A DNA stretch of 64,000 nt from Rallus limicola. Taxonomy: Eukaryota > Chordata > Aves > Gruiformes > Rallidae. This document shows, piece after piece, positions 1 to 14,300 of the stretch. The stretch is taken from assembly GCA_022605955.1 (NCBI GenBank), contig JAKCOZ010000015.1, positions 3,291,287-3,355,286 of the forward strand, read 5' to 3'. The translations under genes were made by a program, and so were the position numbers. Numbering within the stretch: the first letter of the stretch is position 1; each line of letters begins with the position of its first letter. The notes beneath the pieces were generated by a model. The model saw only the letters and a program-made list of their open reading frames with translations. It was not told the origin of the DNA and did no database searches.

Positions 1-1616
1 TCTACTGGATGTGGGGGGAACCACTGTGACTGAAGGTAAAGAAAAGGCTGAGGTATTTAAAACCTTTTTTGCCTCAGTCTTTAGTAGTAAGGCCAGTTGG
101 TCTCCTGATTCTTGGACCCCCGAGTGGAAAGATGGGGATGGGAAGTGGACTGAAGCCCCCATGGTCCCAGGGGAATTTGTTAGTGACCTGGTTCAGCTGC
201 TTAGATCCACACAAGCTGATGGGTCTGGGTGGGATTGGCCAGAGGGTACTGAGGGAGCTGGCACAAGTGCTTGCCAAGCCACTTCCCCTTATTTACCAGC
301 TCTCCTGGCTGACCGGGGTAGTTTCACTTGGCTGGAAGCTGGCACATGTGACGCCCACCTACAAGAAGGGCTGGAAGCAGGTCCCAAGGAACTACAGGTT
401 TGTCAGCCTGACCTCAGTGCTGGGGAAGGTGGATCATCTCGAGTACCATCAGCAACACATGCAGGATCACCCAGTCAGCATGGCTTTATGAAAGTCATAT
501 CATGCTTGACCAACCTGATCTCCTCCTCTGACAAGGTGACCTCCTTTAGTGGATGAGGGGAAGGCTGTAGATGTTGTCTACCTGGCCTTCACTAAAGCCT
601 TCCACACTGTCTCCCACAGCATCCTCCTAGAGAAACTAGCTGCTCATGGATTAGATGGGTATACTCTTCACTGGGTTAAAAACTGACTGGACATCAGGGC
701 CCAGAGAGTTGAGTTGAATGGAGCTAAATCCAGCTGGTGGCAGATCACAAGTGGTGTTCCCCAGGGCCCAGTGCTGGGGCTGGTCCTGTTTAACATCTTC
801 ATTAACAATCTGAATGAGGGGAATGAATGTACCCTCAATAAGTTTGCAGACAACACCAAATTGTGTGGGAATGTGAGTGTGCTGGAAGGCAGGAAGGCTC
901 TGCAGAGGGACCTGGACAGGCTGGAGCGATGGGGAAAGGCCAGCTTTATGGGGTTTAACAAGGCCAAGTGCCAGGTCCTACACAATAAGCCCAGGAAACC
1001 CTACAGGCCTGGGGCAGAGCAGCTGGAGAGCTCTCTGGAGGAGAAAGATCTGGGGGTGTTTGTTGGCAGCTGAACACAAGCAGGGAAGTGATAGTTCCAT
1101 TGTACTCAGCTCTGGTGAGGCTGAACCTTGAGTACTGTGTTCAGTTTTGGGCCCTGCACTACATGAAGGATGTTGAGATGCTGAAGCACGTCCAGAGGAG
1201 AGCAGTGAAGCTGGTGAAGGGTCTGGAACATAAGTACTATGAGGAACATCTGAGGGAGCTGTTCCTTTTCAGTCTTGAGAAAAGGAGGTAGTGACCTTAT
1301 GGCTCTCTACAACTACCTGTAAGGTGGCTGCAGAGATGTTGGGGTCAGTCTCTTCTCTAGGTGACAAGTGATAGTATGAGAGGAAATGGCTTAAATTTGC
1401 CCCAGGGGAGATTTACATTAAGTATCAGGGAGAATTTCTGTACTGAAAGGGTTATCAATCACTGGAACAGGTGGTGGAGTCACCATCCCTGGAGGTTGTG
1501 TAGAGGAAGTGCTTAAGGACATGATCTAAACGTGGACTAGGCAGGGTTAGGCTGTGGTTGGACTTGATGATCTAAAGGGTCTCTTCCAGCTCAGGTGATT
1601 CTATGGTTCTAGGATT
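1..1616 (+). mobile_element. CR1 LINE fragment (RT domain and 3' end), in PBRM1 intron
   Basis: This is a long 5'-truncated CR1 retrotransposon that runs off the left edge. Broken reading frames encode reverse-transcriptase pieces: [16 protein letters not shown] near 750-800 and FADNTKL near 845-865, a decayed form of the FADD catalytic box. Downstream is the conserved CR1 tail with the LEKRR segment near 1280. The end near 1600-1616 carries the CR1-type TGATTCTATGGTTCT repeat. Stops and frameshifts are scattered through it, so it is dead. It lies in the PBRM1 intron left of exon 11, in the opposite orientation to the gene. Confidence 0.92.
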
Positions 1617-2328
1617 CCTGCAGTGTAGCTCAGACAGGGTTGGAGCTCCAGGAGCCACTGGGCAAGAAGCCAGGGGCCACCTATGGCTCGTCAGTGACAG
1701 CAAGGTCTATGGGTCACTGAGGACCCTGACATAAACCCATCACATTAACTTATCTTGCACCCTTCAAAAAGCCACTGCTCCCTTGGCTTTGCTAAGACCT
1801 GTAACCCAACAGCTGCTCTGTGTCAGCTGATGAACCCTGCCTGGCTCGCAGGTCTACAAATGCCACGCTGTGTTGGTACTTCAGTCCAGACAAGCTACAT
1901 CACCCATGAAACTAATTATTCCCCACAGCTCCACTGTGACCTACACAAAAGGAATGGAAATCACAAGCTTTCTGCAATTCCCATTGCTGAAGACTGTTGA
2001 TTTAAAAAACACTGCAAGCCATCAGGGTGAAGGAAAGAGAATAATGGGGAGTTGTGGAAAAGCTTTCAACTCTGCTGCCCACCTGGCCTTCAGAATCATT
2101 AACACAGCAACCTTTCATGCACATTACAAATGAAACTCCAAAGGAAAATAAACCAAACATCAGACATCTATAAAAAATGATCAAAAGATGGATGCTGACT
2201 TGAAACAAGAAGCAACCAAATACAGAGGGAAGATGTATCAACAACTTGACCCCAAGAGAAGATTCTGGAAATACAAGAAACTTTTAAATAGTTTCCCATC
2301 AGATGTAGCTTAAATTCTGTTTTCTTAC

Positions 2329-5300
2329 CTGATCTGCTGCAATGAAATTGGTGTTTTAATTTGCTGATAATAATCAGGATACTTTTTCTTGGATGGCAAG
2401 TGGAAAAAGGGTTCAGATATGAGCTGGCCCTGATTATTTCGACAACTTCTAACTGTGTCATAAAGCTGATAAAAAGGATTAGAAGTGTCCATGAAGGAAG
2501 TAATGCTCTCAGCTTCAGATTCCCCTTCTTCATACCGAGCAGCAGCTGCACAGAGAGAAAGAAAAAAAGGGAAAACTCAGCAGGAGACTCCAAGTGGGGT
2601 TTTTGATTGGTTTTTCAAATGGATAAAGATCTAAACTAGGAGAAAAGGCAGTCACTCAAGTGAGGGTGGTCAGCCACTTGCTGCCAGTCAGATTCATACC
2701 TCCAAAAAGGAGATTATAAACATAACTTATGAGCCTCAGGCTGAGGAAAATAAACCACCACTTTACCTATGGTATCACAATCTATTATCAGATGCGACTT
2801 CAGTTCTGCCCCAGGTCATACACCCTTGCCACCTATGAGTGTCAACAAGTGTCCCTAAGTCTACACAACAGGGGTTCAACCACACACTACATATATAACA
2901 GCCACATCCTTATTTACCCATCAAACAGCTACTACTTGTGTATTTGTGATCAAAAAGGTGACTTTCATAACTTCTATGATCCCTTAGACTATATTAATCA
3001 CATCTCAATTCAAAAATGGCAGATAAAACCTGGCACCACAGCCTGAAGGTGCACCTCTAATACAGCCAGCAAAATGAAGGAGCAACAAATATTTCAGAAT
3101 TATTATGCAATTAGCACAAACATTTCATAATCAGTCTATGCTGATTTTATAGCAAATATACTCAGTTAACTATATGAAGCATGTATTGTTCTTCAGGATG
3201 AGGATGAATGAAATAAAAGCTATGAAGAACTAACATTTCCTGCAGATAAAGTTGGCAGAAACATTACATGGGCATCAGGAACACAAAAGGAATGGCAAAA
3301 ATGCTGGAAGGGGAAATACAGGCCAAGGAGCAGTAAATGGTCAATCCTTTTGAGTTTCCCAGCCACAGGGCCTGTGTGGATGACCCGTGCCCCAGCCACA
3401 GGGCCCGTGGGGAACCCGTGCCTCAGCCACAGGGCCCGTGGATGACCCGTGCCCCAGCCACAGGGCCCGTGGATGACCCGTGCCCCAGCCACCCGGCCCG
3501 TGGATGACCCGTGCCCCAGCCACCCGGCCCGTGGATGACCCGTGCCCCAGCCACCCGGCCCGTGGATGACCCGTGCCCCAGCCACCCGGCCCGTGTATGA
3601 CCCGTGCCTCAGCCACCCGGCCCGTGTATGACCCGTGCCTCAGCCACCCGGCCCGTGTATGACCCGTGCCTCAGCCACACGGCCCGTGGGTAACCCGTGC
3701 CTCAGCCACACGGCCCGTGGGTAACCCGTGCCTCAGCCACACGGCCCGTGGGTAACCCGTGCCTCAGCCACACGGCCCGTGGGTAACCCGTGCCTCAGCC
3801 ACAGGGCCCGTGTATGACCCGTGCCCCAGCCACCCGGCCCGTGGATGACCCGTGCCCCAGCCACCCGGCCCGTGGGTGACCCGTGCCCCAGCCACCCGGC
3901 CCGTGGATGACCCGTGCCCCAGCCACCCGGCCCGTGTATGACCCGTGCCTCAGCCACCCGGCCCGTGTATGACCCGTGCCTCAGCCACCCGGCCCGTGGG
4001 TAACCCGTGCCTCAGCCACAGGGCCCGTGGGTAACCTGTGCCTCAGCCACACGGCCCGTGGGTAACCCGTGCCTCAGCCACACGGCCCGTGGGTAACCCG
4101 TGCCTCAGCCACAGGGCCCGTGGGTAACCCGTGCCTCAGCCACCCGGCCCGTGGGTAACCCGTGCCTCAGCCACCCGGCCCGTGGGTAACCCGTGCCTCA
4201 GCCACCCGGCCCGTGGGTAACCCGTGCCTCAGCCACCCGGCCCGTGGGTAACCCGTGCCTCAGCCACACGGCCCGTGCAACCCGTGCCTCAGCCACACGG
4301 CCCGTGCAACCCGTGCCTCAGCCACACGGCCTGTGTATGACCTGTGCCTCAGCCACACGGCCCGTGTATGACCTGTGCCTCACAGACAGGCATAACAAAA
4401 TCAACGTGGCTTTGCACAGGAGAGTCAGATTATTCACCCTCTCCCCCACTGGTGAGTTACAGTGTGCAGGAACACCTGGCGGATGACACACTGGGTAATG
4501 CAGTCACACACAAGGCAGTTCTCTAACACTCACACCGAAGTCCCAGCTGGCATTTTCATTACTGCTCAGGAGAGGCTGGCAGCGCTTCAGGCTTTCTAGC
4601 CACGCTGGGTAAAGACTTCCTGACATGCTGAGGAAGCTGGGGGACACTGACTGCGTACCAGCATCTCCCCTCAGCAGGCTGCCCTGGAGGAGCTGTGCCA
4701 GTGTGTGCTGTGAGATCTACCAGCCAAGCTAGATGCAAGCAGACCTCAGCAGATGTGCTAACACATTACAAAGACATTCATTACTGTCTATGGAAAGATA
4801 CTCAAACCCATTCTAATTACCAATTATCTCTATGCCAATCAGCATCACTTGACAGCCTAGCATCTCCTACACAGTAGACTTCACAGCCAGAGCTGGACAG
4901 AATAATTCAGGTGGAAACAAAGGATTGGAGGTAGCACTGTTTTCTGTACATGATGTATCAACCTGAACAGGGAGACAAATGCTAACAGCAAGATAACAGC
5001 AGTTCTTTGATACAGGGCAGTCAGCAACAAGTGATCTGAAAATTCTACAGCACATCACAGAATCACCAGGTTGGAAAAGACCTTTAAGATCACCAAGTCC
5101 AACCATCCCTGTCCTGTGCTAAACCAGATCCCTGAGCACCTCATCTACACTTTTTTAAACACACCCAGGGAAGGGGACTCAGCCCCTCCCTGGGCAGCTT
5201 GTTCCAGGCCCTGACAACTCTGCCAGGGAAGAACTTTTCCCTCACATCTGAGCTGCCCCTGCCCTGGCACAGCTTGAGCCCATTGCCCCTTGTCCCAGCT

Positions 5301-8300
5301 CCTGTCCCCTGGCTGAACAGACCATCCCCCACCTCTCTGCACCCTCCTGGCAGGGCAGGGAAGGCGGGAAGAAGGTCTCCCCTCAGCCTCCTCTTCTCCA
5401 GGCTCAACACCCCCAGCTCCCTCAGCTGCTCCTCAGAGGATTTGCCCTCCAGCCCCTTCCCCAGCCTGGTTGCCCTTCTCTGGACTCGCTCCAGTTCCTC
5501 CATGTCCTTCTGATGGTGAGGAGCCCAGAACTGGACCCAGCACTCGAGGTGCAGCCTCACCAGTACTGAGTACAGGGGCACAATCCCTTCCCAAGTGGTA
5601 GAATATAATTCAGTGATCAAGTGTGAAATCAAAGCCTGAAAAATATATATTAAAAGAGATGCCTCATTTCACAGCAATGCAGAAACAAGGGAAACAAAAA
5701 CCAAAACAAGTCTTATGTCCAAAAACATTTTAGAAATCTGCTCTGAGATGAATGCAAGGAAGTTACTGAGAATGTAACTATCAAGACAAGCCAATATAAA
5801 AGGCAACCTATAACACTTTATGAGAATACTGAAATACCCAACATAATCCATATGTTACAGCATGTATACCTATAGTATATTGCTAAAGCACACTGTGAAA
5901 CTCAGCATGTTGACTGAAGGCATGCCTTTCTATGTCTGTTTTAACATACACCTTCATGCAAGATTTCATGCCTGCTAGGCTAGACTAGATGCTTCTAAAT
6001 GAAGTTCTAACATTTATGCATCCTTACACCTCATAGATATTATCTTCACCTTAAAAAATAAGCCCTAGCAGGTACTTAGAAGACCTAATGGCCCAAGGGA
6101 GTAAGAGAGACCATGCCAGCATTAACGACTGAGAGATCTCTCTCAAACAACTGCAGCCCTATAAATCTCTTCTACTGCCAGGAGCACCATCTGCAGCATC
6201 TCCTCTTCTGTATTAGGATGAATAGAAACAAGCCCAGCTTCTGCAAGCTTGGATAAGTACACTTGTGTTGTGGTTTAACCTGGCAGGGAGCTAGTGCAAC
6301 CACACAGCCATTGGGTATGTTCACTAACAACTCCCCCCTCCTCCAGTGGGAGGGGGGAGAGAATCAAACAGAAAAGGGTTGAGATAGAGACAGTTTAGTA
6401 GGATAAAAGAGAATAATAACAATGACAAAAGAAAATACAAACCACATGGTGCAGAGCACAAGGGTTCACCACCCAGAGCCCATGCTCAGCTAGTTTCTGA
6501 GCTGTGCTGCCTCCTGGCCAACTCCCCCCATTCCATACAGAGCATGATGCCACACAGTACAGAATATCCCTTTGGCCAGCCAGGGTCTGCTGTCCTGGCC
6601 ATGTCCCCTCCCAGCTTCTTGGGACTCCACACCTCACTGGTGAGGCAGTGGAAGAAGCTGAAAAGCCCCTGGCAGCAACTAAAACATCAGTGTGTTACCA
6701 ACACTGTTCTGCTAACTCCTAAACACAGCCCTACACCAGCTCTTAGGAAGAAAATTAACTGTATCCCATACAACCCCAGAACAACTAGGAAACACACATG
6801 ATAAATTCAAAACCTGCAGACAAGTTTGGCCAACCCTGTCTCACCAGCTGTGCACCTATAAACCTGTAGTCAGAGGAAACACAGGTTTGATTTAACAGAA
6901 CCACATACTGAGTTTGGAAACACTGTAAGATATTTTTGAAATAAAGATATTGGAATCTATCAGGAGCTCTACAATTCTGCTTATTCTAAACATTTTCAGT
7001 AAAGAAAATAAACAGAGAAATTGCATTTCAGTTCCTACCAGCCAAAGCTGCATCCTCATCACTTTCTGAGCCATATTGCAATGCCATGGTTATTGCTGAT
7101 AAACGATCCCCTTGGGCTGATCTTTTGTTGCTGTAAAAGAAAAAGTGAAAAAAAATGTTTTAAAAAGGGTTATGATGTTAACCATTAACAGTCACCCAGA
7201 GGATGTATATAACCAAGTGAAGCCAATGAAAGTCACCTCTGTTATCAGGAATACAGACATGACCATACAAGAAAGTCTTCCTTAACTAGAGGAACTGTGA
7301 GTGACCCACAAGCCTGCCTCTATTTTAAGAGATGGGCCATCAACCTGAAAAACTGGGCCCATAATCTGAAAGCTAGAGGTCAAGCTATCTATCTTCTGTC
7401 CTATTCTGAATAACTGAGTACCTGAATTAGCAGGGAAGAAGGGTGATGATAACAAGTCCTGCCCAATTAACAATTCTGTTACTTAACCCTGTTTTATAGG
7501 GATTTGTCTTTGAGCAGGAATTCAGCATGCTGGCAGCTGTATATGCTATCTTTGCTCATGCCCCCATCCCCACCTTCAGCATTTTCATCACACAGAGTGC
7601 CTGGATGTGAAGCAGCTTCCTCTGCTTGTGGGGTCCAATACATCAGTGTCCCTCTCAGCTGTGGTCTCACAAAGACTTCTTCAGCATCCCCCTCTTTCTC
7701 CCTTTTGTCCCAAACCTGGGACACAGCATTTCACACCCACACTGTAGGCTACACCAAACAATCTCTTTTTTTTTCCTTCCCAAACTAGCTTTTTAAGCAT
7801 GTGCAGCTCATGCTGGGCTCAGCCTTGCCCTGGAGGAGCAAAGGGAAGACTAGGAGAAAGCCTATGAGTTGCTGAACTGGACATCGACTGTAGGGATGCT
7901 CAATCCCTTGCCACCCCTTGCAGCTGCCTGTCAAACCAGGGCCTCATAGAATAGTCAAGAGCAGTGCTGCTTCAAGACTCTGGTTGGGACCACAATTCTC
8001 AACTGACAATAGGAAGAATAAACCAGAAAGACTCCAATAATCCAGTCTATTCTGCTGTACCTGGGTCCCAAACACAGTAGTTGCTGTTTACAGGTTTCAC
8101 TGGATCCCACCATCCATCCATTTAGCCTGGAGAAGAGGAGGCTGAGGGGAGACCTTCTCCCCACCTCCACTGACCTGCCCAGGAGGGTGCAGAGAGGTGG
8201 GTGATGGTCTCTTCAGCCAGGGGACAGGAGATGGGACAAGGAGCAATGGGCTCAAGCTGTGCCAGGGCAGGGTCAGAGCAGATAGGAGGGAAAAGTTCTT

Positions 8301-11300
8301 CCCTGGCAGAGTTGTGGGGCTGTGGCACAGGCTGCCCAGGGAGGGGCTGAGTCCCCTTCCCTGGGTGTGTTTAAAAAAGGGCAGATGAGGTGCTCAGGGA
8401 TCTGGTTTAGCACAGGATGGGAATATTTGGATTTGATGATCTTAAAGGTCTTTTCCAACCTTGTGATTCTGTGATCTCTTAATTATTTAGTCCTACTTAT
8501 TATTTCTTTTTAGTCTCCAAATATATAGCTTGTCCAGGTGTACAACACATTTTCATCTTACTTTGCACCTGCTTTCTTTGGTACTGAAGCTTAACACATT
8601 GTTCTTCTGAACATTTCTAAGGAAACAATTACATACAGAGTATTTCACAACAGGTGGTTTGAAAAGTCAGATATAAAATAACCATGGAAGAGTAATTATG
8701 GCAAAGTAACTTATTAAATCAGACTGAATTAAATCAGACTGGGGCACAGGTTATCCACGGGCTGTGTGGCTGGGGCACAGATATTTGACTGAGAGATATT
8801 TGAATCTCAAAAGCATCTGAGTCAATATTGAAGAGTATTCTCAACAAAACAAAAAAAAAGAAAAGGAAAAAAAGAAAAGAACACCAAAATCTTTAAATTC
8901 TGAATTTCCAACTGATGCTGACCCAGCTTTTCCTCCAAGTCCACAACTTACTTACCGATAGTATTTGTTAGAAGAATTTCTCTCATCACCAACACTGCCT
9001 TTACCCTGTGAGGAAGGACCTGTCAGCTTGGAAGCAGTCAAATTTGATGGAGTCCTTAAGGCAGAAGAGACAAGCCAAGAAAAAGGGAAAAAAAAAAAAG
9101 AAGCCTACCTTAGACCCAAAAGCAGACACAGCAAAGATAAAGCTTTTTACAGAATTACTTTGATAGACCAGCCAAAAGGGTTCAGAGACAGATATAAAAT
9201 ATTTTAAAGCTAGAAGTAATACTAAGATTCATTTAGTGCCCCAGCAACTTTCTTTTTTTAACAAAGTCAGAGGAAAGTAACATTTAGATTGAAGATTAAT
9301 AGCTATACACACAGCTCAGCCTACAACAGCAGTGACAGCAGCCAACAAGATGTTCTTTAGCATCCAGATAAAGCTAATCATCCAGATCCAATCATGTTTA
9401 ATCAATACTTAACAGAATTAACAGTGCACATTGTCAAGCAACTTTATTTTGTGATTTTAAGGGAGGACAGTTAAATGCACCAACAAAGAGCAATTTTAAT
9501 ATGAGAAAGGATACAGTGAACTCTGGGAGAGAAAAGCATGACTTTGGACACAGAGGCAACGTGTCTGTAGAGCTCAGGTTAGCAGCAGTGTGATGGATTG
9601 GAGCCTGATCCATCAATGGCAAAGGCAGGCAGATGTACAGTACTTCAAATGAACTTATAGGGAGGTATTTTATCAAACTCAGCCCCAGGTAAAGACCACC
9701 CTTTAGAGACAATCAGTTAGGAACTGAACTAAAACATCATGATTCTGTGGTGCAGATTCAGCAAAAAAGAAACAAAACAAAAGAAAAAGTGTGATAAAAA
9801 AGCACCTAGTGGAATGCAGAGAAGCACATGAAGGGTTTGGCTGACAGGATACTTTTCTCTCACCCCAATTGTTTCTGCATTCAGCCCAATGTCATTGTAA
9901 ACCTGCTTCAGGCTTTTTTAATTATTCTTTTACCCAAGTTAGAGAACAAAGAAGGAAGCTGGTTTATTCTGACATTTAGCTTGCTTCAGGATTTGCAGGT
10001 CTATTGAGCACACAGCAGGTAAGAGAGCATGTAGAGTAATGTGGTTGAGGAGTAGAAATGGGTTGGCAGTGTAAGAGAGGAATCCAACTAACAAATATCG
10101 GTGTGATTTATCTGTCATCCCTTCTTAGGTAAACAGCTTTACTTTGAAGAAAAATAGTTAAGCCTCAAAGTTCAATGTGACACACACTTGTGACAATCCT
10201 GGGCTTCAGCACTAGCTGAGACAGAGAGAAAAAGACAGTAAAAATCACAATAGAAAACCTCTATGCCTCCATGTAACTCTGGTTACTGCAAAGGAAACAC
10301 AGATGTACATTCATTGCCTGCAGAAGGAAGGTCTCCTGGCACTACACATCCATATTTTAATAACTTTCCTTCTCCAAAGTCTCAGGAATTACTCCCTAAG
10401 GGCATTACTGCTTCTGTATTTGTATATGCTCCAAGGATTTCTGCAAACATGGGAAGCATGCTAATGCTGAACAAATGAAGGGGAAAAAAAAAAACAAAAC
10501 ACTAGAGAGGCTGAATTCTCAAAGCACCAAATAGTAAAAACCAAACAGCAAACTTCGATTTTGGACACACACAATATTCCTAGGCAAAGCTTTTAATACT
10601 GACACAACTTACACATTTCTCAGACAACAAGAAAATTTAAAACTCCCTTTCAGTAAAGAGATTGCTAGTGTTCCCAGTTGTACCATACAAACCTTTCCAG
10701 AGAAGGACAGCAGTTATCTTCCAGCACCAAATACCAGGGAACAGCTCAAATGCATAAAGAAAGTCCACCTTGCAAGAAGTTTGCCAACTCCTTAGATGAC
10801 TTGCAAGTCATTGCTTTATTTTTTTCCATAAATGACACAGCTCATACTGGCAAATGATACCTAAAACTACTTTTGAGTGTTACTAACACTCAAAAGTTTA
10901 TAGAAGAATAAATCTAATTGCATTTCAGGTAAGAAAAATCTAAAATGACTGCATCACTTCTCTGTACACCAGAGATTTCCAGAGGAAGAGAACCCTTTTT
11001 CCTAAATAAAATAACTTCATGAAACAGACAGTGCTGTTGACAGCATTTTCTACCTTCCTGTTCAAAGCCAAATCTGTGTTTCACTAATTACCAGGTCCAG
11101 ATCTTCAGCATCTTGCACCTCTTTTCAGAGCTAGAGACTGATTTTCAAACAGGAGTTTATATAATGCAGACTTCTAAGGATCTGCTGCCTGATGCCTTGT
11201 TCCTGTTTCTGCCCCTACCTGATTAACCATGAGCTCTTATGTTTCAGCTCCTGACAAGGTTTTAATAATATTCAGCATTTCCATAAAGCAAAGCACAACA

Positions 11301-14300
11301 CAGCACCTCACTCTTCACTTATTAACTTAAAAATACCTACAGGTGGCAGTTGGGCATAGCTTAAGTTAGAGAACATCCACTGTGGCTATTTTTCACCATC
11401 AAGTACAGAACAGAAAGACTTCATCAGAGAAATATATTTAAAGAAAAAGTTTCATTCAAAAAACTACTTTACAATTCATAACTTTTAAACCAACAATAAA
11501 CTATGTGCTCAAGCAATTGTTTCCCACTGTATTCTCCACAGCTAAATTAAGGGGATGTCTACAGAGATTTTTATATGAGATTATAAATAGAACTCTTATT
11601 TGCAGTACCTGATTCGGAGACTTGACTTGGCCAACTCACTGTGCTCAATTTCAGCTTTTTTCATATTAAATATTTTCTTAATTGCATTTGCATCCTGTCA
11701 ATTAAAAGAAGTGTTTTGTTTAATGTAGAAAGCAAAGAATGTTACAGTCAGGTATATCCATCTATCTAAAAATCTAAAAACAAAACTGAAGGGGTTTTGA
11801 CATACATTGATATAAACCAAGCTTGCATCAGAAATGAAGCATAGAGCAAAGTTTCCCTGAGCTACACCCACAGTGCCTGCAAAACCTGATTAGCTGAGTA
11901 GCCTCCAGCTCATTTTTGTCATATCCTTGGAAAGAAAAAGAAATCTACAATTTGCAAACAGAGCATAAGTACCACTTTGACCTAAACTGAACAACTGAAA
12001 CTAACCTTGAATACTTGTGATCCAGGCTCATTGTAGGTTTTGGCATTCTTTGCCAGAAGATCTATATCCTTGGCCATTGCATGAATGCTTTTGTAAGTTC
12101 CATTCTAGACAACAAAAATCAGAACTGGTTAAAGTGGCAATCTTCAGCCAGCATGAGAACTAAGTCAATAGTGAAAAGCCAGGGGAATTCAAAAGTTATA
12201 AATGGAACATTTGTAGAAAAACAAGAAGGTAAAGAGAACAGAGAAGCATCTGGAAAAAAGCCATCAAAAAAGAAAACAACAAGCATGCTACATCCTTAGA
12301 GTGCTTACAAATGCTAAAATGTTGCCAAACATGTAACACATTAAATTATCCTATCCTTGAAGGGTTCTGACAAAAATGTTATTTTGCCTTGATTCTCCAG
12401 TTCATTTAGTCTATGCACTCAAAATACTAGAGTAACAGAACAGCATTTCAAATGACTGGAGAAGGAAGATGAAAAATGCATCAGTACAAAATATCTATTT
12501 ATAGCACTAGAACAGAAGTAGGTGATGATAATGTAGGTCCAAGCTTCAATACCTCAGTATTTTACATTAGCAGTACTTGCCAAGGAAAACTACTTTAACC
12601 CATCAAGGAACCCAAGATGCTCAGGCTGGATGCCAGCACGCTACAGTTTATAGTGCTTGAGCATCAACACAGCTACTTGTGCAGTATGAACCCAGGACAG
12701 AACATTACACCAGCAGCCTGTTCAGATTTTAAAGCAGCAGGGGGAAAACACATTGCCTTTGCTACTCCCTTAAAACTGGGTTTCTAAAAAGTTGAGAGTG
12801 CTTACTGTGAAACAAGCCTATACTATGACACACTGAGATGCTTCTATCATACCTGTATCCTTTGGGCAATAGTTTTAAGATCAATGGGCTCCTTTATTAT
12901 TGCATAATAATCTGGATATTGCTGGGAAACAAAAATAAGTTATATATTACTATAAACAGTCACAAAGCTATTGTTTTAACAGCTCATAAGCTAGCTATTA
13001 AATGAATTGCAGGTGAGAACAGTATAAAGCAGATACATGGAGTTAGTTCATCGATGTAACTAACATAAAGGAACAGTTCTGCCTGAAAGCAGAATACATG
13101 GCAATGGCCTTAAGGAGTATTTATTTTGCTTGTTAAATTTGTTACCCCACACCCTGAAACAGCAGTGGAACCAGATATAGTTTAAAGGATTGACAACACT
13201 GCACCAAAAAAAAAAAATCTCAATCACTAAACTGGCAGAAGAGGGCAAGCCCTGATCTGCAATGAAGGACTGGGAGAAGGGGGGCAAAAAAGGGAGACAA
13301 ACTTTAAGTGCAGCTGGAGTTTGCCACTGATGAGACACTGATGTAACAAAGATCTGAATCCTGAGCATGTCCATCACAGCATACAACATCAGTTACATCA
13401 ATGTCCAGGTTTCCAACTTGGAACACAACCACTATTAATAAAATACCCACCACTTTAGAAGGAAGTTTCTGAAACAATTCACTTATGAGGTGTCCTGATG
13501 GGTTTGTGGCAACAACTACAGCTTCAAGAAGCTGTTCAAGAATTTCCTTCAGGTATCCTGGAGAAGACTAATAAAAGAAATTAAATCAGTTTTATTAGCA
13601 GCCATAGTGGGAGTGCTTTGAATTGCACTGAAATGTATTAATGTACTTGTCAAAGACAAAAAAATCAGCTATAAAACATGGGTGCAACTTTTGGTAACAA
13701 GATTGTTTATGCATTTAGGCAAAGCACATGAGAGAACTTCAATTGCACATTGAGACTGTAGAGTGTCAGACATACATCACATACTGTTAGAACAGGCTTG
13801 ATTGTCATGATTAATGAAAACATGCATCCCCACACCACAAAAACCAGACAAGCCCAAATTTCCTATGGTGATATCTGGCTTATCAAACACTCCAGGAACA
13901 GCTGCACTAACTGAATGGGGCACGTGCTGGGAAATGATGTCATCAGACATGACACTGGCTTGCAGCAAACCTTGATGTTGGTGTGATATCAAGCACACAT
14001 TGTATTAGTTTCAACTAAACCACTAAACCAGAACCACCTGTGTCCTGGTGTCAGTCAGGATAGAGTTAACTCCATGTGTAGCAGCGGATGGGATGCTGTG
14101 TTTGGGAGTTACAATGAAAGCAGTGCTGAGAACACCCTGATGTTTCTAGTTGCAGTCAGACAGTCAAAGCCAGGACAGGTGACCCAGATGGGCCAAAGAG
14201 AGTATTCCATGCCAATTACGTCCTGCCCAGGGTAACGGGGGCTGAGGGGAGGAAGAAGGGGGGCGGTTCCGGGACGCGAGGGGCTTGGGGGACGGTCGGG

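Noticed and set aside
3220..3957. Long minus-strand reading frames with repeated [15 protein letters not shown]
   Set aside because: They are translations of the 31-bp minisatellite; the frame is open only because the unit lacks stops, and the same repeat is open in other frames.
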